Origin: DUAG01 sp046756865
GTDB lineage: Bacteria; Nitrospirota; Nitrospiria; SBBL01; JAADHI01
NCBI GenBank assembly: GCA_046756865.1
Contig: JBHHXE010000023.1
Coordinates: 1-20,037 of the forward strand
Length of the DNA stretch: 20,037 bases
Direction of reading: 5' to 3'
Below the pieces are notes generated by a model. The model saw nothing but the letters and a program-made list of their open reading frames with translations. It had not been told where the DNA came from and did not search any database. Shown here piece after piece: positions 14,328 through 20,037 of this stretch (its first letter is position 1; every line of letters starts with the position of its first letter). The translations under genes and the position numbers were made by a program.

Positions 14328-16124
14328 ATGCCAAAATCATTCCAGAACAGAAAGAGGCTGGGCGAGATGCTCATCTCGGAGGGGCTGCTTTCGGAAGCGC
14401 AACTGGAGCGGACCCTGGCAGAGCAGCGCGAGCATGGCGGTCGCATAGGAATGCTCTTGAAAGACCTCGGATTTGTCACGGAGGATGACATCATCAAGGC
14501 CCTTGGAAGGCAGATGGGGATTGCCTATGTTGATCTTTCCAGTACGATCATCGACCCGGAAGTCATCAAGACGGTTCCTGAAATCCTGGCCCGACGCCAC
14601 AGCGTGATTCCTCTCCATAAAAAGGAAAACAAACTGACCCTGGCGATGGCCGACCCCCTTAATGTTTTTGCCATAGATGATGTGAAACGGGTATCCGGAT
14701 GTGAAGTTGAGCCGGTGGTGGGCAAAGAGGCGGACATGCTGAGGGCGATTGACCGCTACTATGGCATGACCGGAACGATGGAGGAAGTTGTCCGGAGCTT
14801 TGAGGAGCAGCGGGAGTCGCCAGACCGCCGCCAGGGGAGTGGAGAGCGCCGCCGGGGAGACCGACGTGCTGCGCCAAGTCCTTATGACCCCGCCAGTGGG
14901 CTCGGCGACGGGGAGAGTGCGGAAGCCGAGAATCTGGAAACAGTTGCGGATGACGCCCCCGTGGTTAAACTCGTGAATACGGCTATCATGCAGGCGGTGC
15001 GTGAAGGTGCCAGTGATATTCATATTGAACCAGATGCAGATGTATTGAGGATTCGTTTTCGGATTGATGGGATTCTCCGGGAGATAACGACGGCCCCGAA
15101 AGAACTTGAGAAGGGCGTGATTTCCCGGATCAAGATCATGGCAAGCCTTGACATTTCTGAAAAAAGAGTCCCTCAGGACGGGCGGATTGAGATGAAGGTT
15201 GGCGGAAAGGAGTTTGACCTCCGCTTGTCGACCCTTCCGACAGTACATGGGGAGAAGGCCGTGATGCGCCTTCTGGACAAGAGCAGTGTGATGTTGGGTC
15301 TGGACGATCTTGGCTTTGCAGAAGAGACCTTGAAAAGTATTCGAAAGGTAATCAATCGTCCTTATGGCATGATGCTGGTGACCGGTCCAACAGGGAGCGG
15401 TAAGACAACCACGCTCTACTCGGCCCTGACGGAGCTTAACGCGGTCGAGAAAAATATTGTGACGATCGAGGACCCGGTCGAATATCAGATCAAACGTATC
15501 TCCCAGGTTCCCGTCAATATGAAGTCCGGGGTTACCTTCCCGAGCGGTCTCCGATCAATCCTCCGGCAGGACCCCGACATTGTCATGGTTGGAGAGGTTC
15601 GCGACCGCGAGACCGCCGTCATTGCCATTCAGGCCGCCCTCACCGGCCATTTTGTCTTATCTACACTGCATACCAATGATTCCGCCGGAGCTATTGCCCG
15701 GCTGATCGACATCGGGGTTGAGCCTTTCCTGATTGCCTCTTCCCTCGTCGGGATCGTTTCTCAACGTCTTCTTCGAAAGATCTGCAAACACTGCAAAGAG
15801 AGCTATCCCGCCCCGTCCCGCCTTGTGACTGAGATGAAACTGAATGCCTATGTCCGTGGAGAAAACGGGGTCCGGCTTTTCAGGGGTAAGGGCTGTGGAG
15901 AATGTCGTGGAATCGGTTATTCCGGCCGTATCGGTATTTATGAACTGCTCATCGCAGATGATGCGATCCGCGGTCTGATTATCAGTCGAGCCCCGTCGAC
16001 AGAAATTCGAAAGCAGGCCTCCACGCAAAAATTCAGGTCGCTCCAGGTTGAAGGCATCCGGAAGGCGATTCAGGGGATCACCACCATCGAAGAAGTCTTA
16101 CGGGTTACCCAGGAATTCGATTAG
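14328..16124 (+). CDS. pilB: PilB, type IV pilus extension ATPase with MshEN domain
   Basis: The 598-residue hexameric ATPase powers pilus assembly at the inner membrane. The N-terminal part carries two tandem MshEN-type repeats, RLGEMLISEG...Q at residues 10-33 and RIGMLLKDLG...Q at 39-62, a known c-di-GMP-binding pattern. A charged, Arg-rich linker follows (about 155-205). The ATPase core has Walker A GPTGSGKT at 353-360, a Walker B region DPDIVMVGEVRD at 416-427, the His box HTND at 448-451, and a zinc site with Cys486, Cys489, Cys523 and Cys526. AGGAG stands nine bases before the ATG. pilC follows after a 374-base gap. PilB rather than GspE is favoured by the neighbouring pilC and pilins, though type II secretion cannot be fully excluded. 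Confidence 0.92.
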   Translation: MPKSFQNRKRLGEMLISEGLLSEAQLERTLAEQREHGGRIGMLLKDLGFVTEDDIIKALGRQMGIAYVDLSSTIIDPEVIKTVPEILARRHSVIPLHKKENKLTLAMADPLNVFAIDDVKRVSGCEVEPVVGKEADMLRAIDRYYGMTGTMEEVVRSFEEQRESPDRRQGSGERRRGDRRAAPSPYDPASGLGDGESAEAENLETVADDAPVVKLVNTAIMQAVREGASDIHIEPDADVLRIRFRIDGILREITTAPKELEKGVISRIKIMASLDISEKRVPQDGRIEMKVGGKEFDLRLSTLPTVHGEKAVMRLLDKSSVMLGLDDLGFAEETLKSIRKVINRPYGMMLVTGPTGSGKTTTLYSALTELNAVEKNIVTIEDPVEYQIKRISQVPVNMKSGVTFPSGLRSILRQDPDIVMVGEVRDRETAVIAIQAALTGHFVLSTLHTNDSAGAIARLIDIGVEPFLIASSLVGIVSQRLLRKICKHCKESYPAPSRLVTEMKLNAYVRGENGVRLFRGKGCGECRGIGYSGRIGIYELLIADDAIRGLIISRAPSTEIRKQASTQKFRSLQVEGIRKAIQGITTIEEVLRVTQEFD

Positions 16125-16498
16125 TGCCAGAGTAACGATTCAGCACATCCTCTTTGGCTTTGCGAGACCCATTCCTCCAGAGCGGAGTTGCCATGGTGTT
16201 CGAATCCTTACGTCTGCATATACGCTGATGTTCTGCGATCCTCGCGCCTTTCCCTGAAGAAAAATAGGGCGTTACAATTGAGCCTTTTCCCCAAGAAATA
16301 AGGTAATACTGACAAAAAACGTCCCCTTGGGTGACAGTCTACATAAGTTTAAATCTCTACAGTTCGCCCTCCCCTTATGGAATAATTCTATAACACATTG
16401 ATTTTATTTCGCTTTTACATGTAAGCCTCTCCAGCTTATTAAGAGGCACATAAATTGCTTCCTTCAATATCCAGCAGATTGGTAATCAGGTAAGTCCA
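16125..16498. other. Intergenic region between pilB and pilC
   Basis: These 374 bases hold no ORF that I can support. The right end is AT-rich and contains a sigma54-type promoter (16444-16460) for pilC. Around 16165-16220 a stretch with GTTCGAATCC (16198-16207) recalls a tRNA T-loop, but the T-stem does not pair and no acceptor stem is found. A 6-base inverted repeat CCCAAG/CTTGGG flanks about 30 bases near 16290-16340. Confidence 0.5.
16444..16460 (+). promoter_or_regulatory. Sigma54 (RpoN) -24/-12 promoter of pilC
   Basis: The bases AGGCAC-A-TAAA-TTGCT match the RpoN consensus TGGCACG-N4-TTGCW: GG at 16445-16446 and GC at 16457-16458 are exactly 12 apart, and only the first T and the G after CAC differ. 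The predicted start is near 16470, giving a leader of about 29 bases before pilC. Pilin-system genes are often RpoN-dependent through PilR-type activators; no activator gene is seen in the window. Confidence 0.65.
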
Positions 16499-17719
16499 AT
16501 GTCCCAATATCGGTATAAAGCGCGAGATAAGTACGGCGCGCTCTTTGTCGGCACCTATGAGAGTAGCGGGAAAGAGGCTGTTGCAGGCCATCTTGACGGC
16601 CTGGGCTATATTCCTGTTTCGATTGAAGAGGAAAAGCCCGGCATTTCTTTCTCTCAACTTTCTTTAAGTAATGAACGGGTCTCGCCCGAGGACCTGATTG
16701 TTTTTTCAAGACAATTGTCCACGCTCATCAATGCTGGCATCCCCATCGTGAAAAGCTTTACTGCCCTGGAAGAACAGACGGAAAATCCGACCCTTAAAGC
16801 AACGATTACGCGCGTAAGAAGTGATGTAGAAGCAGGGGAAACCTTTGCGGATGCCATTTCGCGCCACCCAAAGATTTTCAGCACGCTTTATGTAAGCATG
16901 GTCCGGGCGGGAGAAGAGGGCGGGGTGCTTGATGAAATTCTGGAACGGCTTGCTGTTCTGGCGGAACATGATGCGGAGACCCAGGCCCGGATCAAGGCGG
17001 CCACCCGCTACCCGAAGATCGTGATGGGCGCTCTCGGAGCCGCCTTTGTTGTTCTGGTTTCCTTTGTCATTCCCCGATTTGCATCTCTTTATGCAAATTA
17101 CAAGACGGCGCTTCCCTTTCCAACCCGTGTCATGATCTGGGTCAACAATGTCGCGCATCAATATGGACTGCTTATCCTGGCGGCCATCGTCCTCGCTTTT
17201 TTCGGGTTTAAGCACTATATCGAAACGAAGGATGGAAGGCTGTGGTGGGATGGTTTTAAGATAAAGCTTCCCATCTTCGGGGCCATCTTTAAAAAGACCG
17301 CCCTTTCCCGTTTTTCCCGTATCTTCGGGACGCTGATCCGTTCGGGTATGCCGATTCTCAAGACACTGGATATTGTTGCCGACACGGTGGGCAATGTTGT
17401 AATCGGACGTGTTATCGACACCCTTCGTGATTCTGCCCGACAGGGGCGAGGCATTGTCGATCAAATGCAGGTCAGCAGGATCTTTCCCCCGATTGTGATC
17501 CAGATGGTGGCCGTGGGGGAAGAGAGCGGCAAGATGGAAGAAATGATGATGAAGGTGTCTGAATATTATGACCGGGACGTGGAGTATGCGATCAGGAACC
17601 TCTCAAGCAGTTTGGAACCCCTGCTGCTCTCGGTCGTCGGCGCCGTTATCCTCTTTTTGGCTCTGGCGATTTTCCTCCCATGGTGGAATCTGATTGATGT
17701 TTTTAAAGGAGGGGGATAA
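16499..17719 (+). CDS. pilC: PilC, inner membrane platform of the type IV pilus
   Basis: The 406-residue protein belongs to the GspF/PilC family. It has two homologous cytoplasmic T2SSF domains (about 65-190 and 270-395). Membrane helices lie near 172-192, 218-240 and 370-395. Typical motifs include FSRQLSTLINAGIPIVKSF, the matching FSRIFGTLIRSGMPILKTL in the second domain, and VGEESGKMEEM. It links PilB to the growing pilus. The ATG has AGG eight bases upstream. The predicted RpoN promoter directly precedes it, so pilC and the following pilins may be expressed apart from pilB. The end is overlapped by the next gene. Confidence 0.93.
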   Translation: MSQYRYKARDKYGALFVGTYESSGKEAVAGHLDGLGYIPVSIEEEKPGISFSQLSLSNERVSPEDLIVFSRQLSTLINAGIPIVKSFTALEEQTENPTLKATITRVRSDVEAGETFADAISRHPKIFSTLYVSMVRAGEEGGVLDEILERLAVLAEHDAETQARIKAATRYPKIVMGALGAAFVVLVSFVIPRFASLYANYKTALPFPTRVMIWVNNVAHQYGLLILAAIVLAFFGFKHYIETKDGRLWWDGFKIKLPIFGAIFKKTALSRFSRIFGTLIRSGMPILKTLDIVADTVGNVVIGRVIDTLRDSARQGRGIVDQMQVSRIFPPIVIQMVAVGEESGKMEEMMMKVSEYYDRDVEYAIRNLSSSLEPLLLSVVGAVILFLALAIFLPWWNLIDVFKGGG

Positions 17720-18131
17720 AGAGACGAAACAATGGCCGTTTATCCGGGATGAACAAGGGGGCTGGGCCATCGAAACCCTCTTTATCTGCGTTCTGGTGGG
17801 CGTCCTCATGGGGATATTGATCCCGTCTCACAAACGGATATCTCTGGAGGCAAGAGAGATTACTTTGAGATCAACCCTGACCAATATCAGAAAGTCGATA
17901 GAGCTCTATTACGCGCTTCATAACCGTTATCCGGATGATCTCAGGGTTCTGGCCCGGGATAAGTACAAGATCCCTGTTGAGGATGGCACTTTTTTTTCGA
18001 GCGAATATATAACAGGACCACGGCAACTCGATCCGGATGGGAATCTTCTGGACCCGTTTGGAAAGCAGTACAGATATGAACAAAAGCAAGGGAGCGTTCA
18101 TTCATCAAGCCGGGGATATGAAACCTGGTAG
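17697..18131 (+). CDS. GspG-like pseudopilin with unusual prepilin signal
   Basis: The 144-residue protein has a long leader of about 21 residues, then GGWAIETLFICVLVGVL, a type IV pilin-like hydrophobic helix. With cleavage after Gly21 the conserved Glu is at +5 (Glu26), but position +1 would be Gly instead of Phe/Met and the normal FTLIE is absent. The rest is GspG-like: LRSTLTNIRKSIELYYALHN, NRYPDDL, and a C-terminal DPFGKQYRYE. It overlaps the 3' end of pilC by 23 bases. The only in-frame start is ATG 17697 (or TTG 17694); a strong AAAGGAGG lies downstream of it, inside the coding frame, with no start codon after it in this frame. Confidence 0.75.
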   Translation: MFLKEGDKETKQWPFIRDEQGGWAIETLFICVLVGVLMGILIPSHKRISLEAREITLRSTLTNIRKSIELYYALHNRYPDDLRVLARDKYKIPVEDGTFFSSEYITGPRQLDPDGNLLDPFGKQYRYEQKQGSVHSSSRGYETW

Positions 18132-18143
18132 GCGCTTCCGGGA

Positions 18144-18216
18144 CCTCTCCTTTCCCTCCGGAGGAGCAGGATTATTAAATTTCCACTCTCACTGCTTTGG
18201 GAGCGGAAAGGAGGGG
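18144..18216 (+). promoter_or_regulatory. Long-range stem in the leader of the pilin gene
   Basis: A 12-bp stem with one G-U pair joins 18144-18155 (CCTCTCCTTTCC) and 18205-18216 (GGAAAGGAGGGG), enclosing 49 bases that contain a further palindrome CTCCGGAG (18156-18163). It lies between the pseudopilin stop and the pilin ribosome site (AGGAGA, 18261-18266). It could stabilise the 5' end of a pilin mRNA or act as a processing or attenuation element. It does not look like a known c-di-GMP riboswitch. Confidence 0.4.
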
Positions 18217-18272
18217 GTCGCGGACGCTGCAGTACAATTTCACCAAAACGGTTTAACAATAGGAGAAGAAAA

Positions 18273-18737
18273 ATGAAGGTATTGAAAAATGAAAAGGGAT
18301 TTACCTTGATCGAGTTAGTGCTGATCATTGTCGTCTTGGGAATTTTGTCGGCTGTCGCACTCAACCAATTCGGAAATTTGTCAACCAGTGCACGAGACGG
18401 TGCGATCGATGGGGCCTATGGTGCCTTCCAGTCTGGTGTGGCGATTTCGCTCGGAGAGTGCCGGTCCCTGCCCACTGCTGCGAATCAAGCGGTGGATGGA
18501 GACTGTCTTCCGATAGGGACGGATACGGCGGGGGACTTTGCGACTATGGTTGATGGCCGCGTCGATCTAACCGGCGATCTGTCTTCTAATTATGTCGCGG
18601 CGACAGGCGTACTCACCATTTGCTCCGGAACGGTTGCGGGAGGCGGTAGGATGGCGCAAGCCACTTATTTAGAGACGGCTAATCCACCGCTTGGGGTTCT
18701 CGGGGCAAAAGCGGCCGCGGCGGCACCTTGCCCATAA
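18273..18737 (+). CDS. Type IV pilin (probable major pilin)
   Basis: The 154-residue prepilin has a short 9-residue leader (MKVLKNEKG) cut before FTLIE, Glu at +5, and the hydrophobic N-terminal helix typical of type IV pilins. The globular part has four cysteines (63, 78, 117, 153), which could form two disulfides, and ends in an Ala-rich stretch (AKAAAAAPCP). It has the best ribosome site of the cluster (AGGAGA, six bases before the ATG) and hairpins on both sides, which suggests strong expression, so I take it as the likely major pilin. A minor pilin role cannot be excluded. Confidence 0.85.
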   Translation: MKVLKNEKGFTLIELVLIIVVLGILSAVALNQFGNLSTSARDGAIDGAYGAFQSGVAISLGECRSLPTAANQAVDGDCLPIGTDTAGDFATMVDGRVDLTGDLSSNYVAATGVLTICSGTVAGGGRMAQATYLETANPPLGVLGAKAAAAAPCP

Positions 18738-18751
18738 ACGCCTTGTCCAAT

Positions 18752-18779
18752 CGTGGGGGTCGTTTTAAAGGCCCCCACG
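18752..18779 (+). terminator. Hairpin after the pilin gene
   Basis: A 10-bp stem (CGTGGGGGTC at 18752-18761 with GGCCCCCACG at 18770-18779, one G-U pair) closes an 8-base loop, starting 14 bases after the pilin stop. There is no U-tract directly behind it, only CTTTGTT about 11 bases on. It may be a partial terminator or a 3'-end stabiliser that lowers expression of the downstream minor pilins. Confidence 0.55.
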
Positions 18780-18812
18780 GGCCGGGTGGCCTTTGTTCGT
18801 GATTGGGTTTGA

Positions 18813-19370
18813 ATGGCAAAGACGGTCTTAAGAAGCAAAGCTGTGTCAAGTTTTATGCAGGATAATCGACTTGGCCGTGAAGATGGTTTCACGCTGGTTG
18901 AGCTTGTTTTGGTGGTTATCGTCATCGCAATCCTCAGCGCGGGGGCAAATGTCGCCATGGACGGTATGGACCGGGCCAGGCTTCACGGTGCGAGTCGAAG
19001 GCTCATTTCAGACCTTCGCTTTGCACAGCAGGCGACCCTGACCAAGCAGATTCGCCATGGCATTATTTTTACGGCCAATACTTATACTGTCTTTGAAAAT
19101 GACCTCACTTCAGACCCGGCCCGAAACCCTCAGGGGGGCGGGGATTTTACCGTCGATTTCACGTCGGGTGAATTTCAAGGTGTAACCATTGCGACAGGCG
19201 CTCCGGGGACGACTCTTCCTGGTCTTGTGGTCAAGTTTGCGTCGCGCGGTGAACCGCTCGACGGGACAAATACTCCCCTAACGGCGGCCACCAACCAGGT
19301 GACCCTTACATACAAGGGCTTTTCCAGGAGCATCACAATTACGCCGGAGACGGGGAAGGTCAACAAATAA
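18813..19370 (+). CDS. Minor pseudopilin, FimT/GspH-like
   Basis: The 185-residue protein has the prepilin motif DG-FTLVE (cleavage after Gly25, Glu at +5) followed by a hydrophobic helix, then the GspH/FimT pattern RRLISDLRFAQQATLTKQIRH and a beta-rich C-terminal domain ending TYKGFSRSITITPETGKV. Minor pilins of this type prime pilus assembly at the tip. The leader is long; an internal ATG at 18855 would give a leader of 11 residues and is equally plausible, as neither has a clear ribosome site. Confidence 0.85.
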   Translation: MAKTVLRSKAVSSFMQDNRLGREDGFTLVELVLVVIVIAILSAGANVAMDGMDRARLHGASRRLISDLRFAQQATLTKQIRHGIIFTANTYTVFENDLTSDPARNPQGGGDFTVDFTSGEFQGVTIATGAPGTTLPGLVVKFASRGEPLDGTNTPLTAATNQVTLTYKGFSRSITITPETGKVNK

Positions 19371-19387
19371 TCCCTGAGTCACGAAAA

Positions 19388-19876
19388 ATGGAAACAATCC
19401 TAAAGCTATCAGAACGGAGAAGGGTGCAACCTCAGAGAGAAGCAGGATTCACCTTGATCGAGCTGATCCTGGCCCTCTTGGTTCTTTCCATCGCAGTCAT
19501 TGGCGTGACCTCTTCAATGAGCTTTACCACCGGACAGAGTCTCAATGCAGAGGTAATGTCGAAGGCCACAGCACTGGCCCAGGAACGGATCGAGCAATTG
19601 ATGGCCGTCAAACGGGATTCGGGCTATGGCGATCCGGCCCTTAACCAGACGGCACTGACACTGGCCGCGCTTGCATCTCCGTATGATCGTTATTCAAGAG
19701 GAGAGGAGATCTGTCTTCTCGATGCCAACCTGATGAATCCCGATTGTGACCCGGCCCTGCCGAATAACGATCTGGGTTACAAACGGCTGACCGTCACGGT
19801 CGACTACAATGGCCTGACCAGCATGGGATCGCCCGTTGCATCATTGGTTACGGTGATTACGAATGTCAGGGAATAA
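19388..19876 (+). CDS. Minor pilin, PilV/GspI-like
   Basis: The 162-residue protein has a 20-residue basic leader, cleavage at AG-FTLIE with Glu at +5, a hydrophobic helix and a short globular domain. The segment ATALAQERIEQLMAVK (about 59-74) is typical of PilV/GspI-type minor pilins. Two cysteines (in EEICLL and NPDCDP) may form a disulfide. It follows the FimT-like gene by 17 bases and overlaps the next gene by 14 bases, so it belongs to a minor pilin operon. Confidence 0.85.
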   Translation: METILKLSERRRVQPQREAGFTLIELILALLVLSIAVIGVTSSMSFTTGQSLNAEVMSKATALAQERIEQLMAVKRDSGYGDPALNQTALTLAALASPYDRYSRGEEICLLDANLMNPDCDPALPNNDLGYKRLTVTVDYNGLTSMGSPVASLVTVITNVRE

Positions 19877-20037
19877 TAAAATATTAAAAAATGAAAAAGG
19901 GATTACCCTGATTGAATTGGTCCTTGTGATTATTTTGCTTGGGATAATGGGGGTCTCCCTGACCTCGGCCTTTATGCCCACCATGAGGCTTTCGGTCAAT
20001 GTCGATCATCGGAAGGAGGCCTTTCAGCAGGGCCGAC
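19863..20037 (+). CDS. Minor pilin, PilW/GspJ-like (cut by window end)
   Basis: An open frame begins at ATG 19863, overlapping the previous gene by 14 bases, and runs off the right edge (58 codons visible). It has a leader ending LKNEKG, then ITLIELVLVIILLGIMGVS, a prepilin helix with Glu at +5. The leader closely resembles that of the pilin at 18273. Its place after a PilV-like gene suggests PilW/GspJ, but too little is visible to assign. Confidence 0.75.
   Translation, partial: MSGNNKILKNEKGITLIELVLVIILLGIMGVSLTSAFMPTMRLSVNVDHRKEAFQQGR

Noticed and set aside
14337..15248. 303-codon minus-strand ORF opposite pilB
   Set aside because: It is a shadow of the pilB codons with no ribosome site and a His/Arg/Pro-rich unnatural composition. 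The same holds for the long antisense frames opposite ccmF and pilC.
16165..16220. tRNA-like 3' half with GTTCGAATCC
   Set aside because: The T-stem does not pair, and no acceptor stem or anticodon arm could be built.
17984..17999. TGGCAC followed by a T-run, resembling a sigma54 promoter before the pilin gene
   Set aside because: The -12 dinucleotide is TC instead of GC, and it lies inside the pseudopilin coding region.
18037..18276. 79-codon plus-strand ORF between the pseudopilin and the pilin
   Set aside because: It overlaps the pseudopilin end in another frame, has no ribosome site, covers the structured leader and resembles no protein.

Overview
The window looks like chromosomal DNA of a Gram-negative bacterium with an outer membrane. 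It carries a complete System I (Ccm) cytochrome c maturation operon, periplasmic thiol-redox genes and the start of a type IV pilus locus. The gene content (Ccm genes beside a histone-deacetylase-like enzyme, a PP-loop thiolase-like protein and MshEN-type PilB) would fit Nitrospirota, Nitrospinota or a deltaproteobacterial relative, but this is an impression from protein style and not a placement. Base and codon use look even throughout. I see no mobile elements, CRISPR arrays, rRNA or convincing tRNA.

Layout. Positions 275-808 (minus strand) encode an isolated exported protein of unknown function with its own promoter and a downstream hairpin. From 1197 a near-consensus sigma70 promoter drives a PP-loop/DUF814-like tRNA-sulfurtransferase-like protein, a possible 32-residue microprotein overlapping both neighbours, an MBL-fold hydrolase and an HDAC-family deacetylase. 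From about 4100 to 13853 lies one tightly packed plus-strand operon: ccmA, ccmB, ccmC, a CcmE-like/CcmD-like fusion, ccmE (TTG start), ccmF, ccmG, ccmH, ccmI-like, a TlpA/ResA thioredoxin, ccdA and an HtrA-like protein. A 58-residue two-helix membrane protein lies convergent to its end on the minus strand (13878-14054). From 14328 to the right edge are pilB, pilC (behind a sigma54-type promoter), a GspG-like pseudopilin, a type IV pilin flanked by RNA hairpins, and three minor pilin-like genes, the last cut by the window end.

How the genes work together. CcmABC with the CcmD-like part export and load heme onto CcmE. CcmF and CcmH ligate heme to apocytochromes. CcdA carries reductant across the membrane to the two thioredoxin-like proteins (CcmG and the TlpA-like protein), which keep the CXXCH cysteines reduced. 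CcmI-like TPRs hold the apocytochrome. The pilus genes are a separate module and are probably controlled by sigma54 at pilC and by c-di-GMP at PilB.

The most unusual items are: (1) the HtrA-like protein, in which all three catalytic positions are replaced (His to Asn, Asp to Asn, Ser to Ala), making it a probable pseudoprotease at the end of a cytochrome maturation operon; (2) a second CcmE-type OB protein with no heme-binding histidine whose C-terminus looks like CcmD; (3) two very small genes; and (4) structured RNA around the pilin gene.
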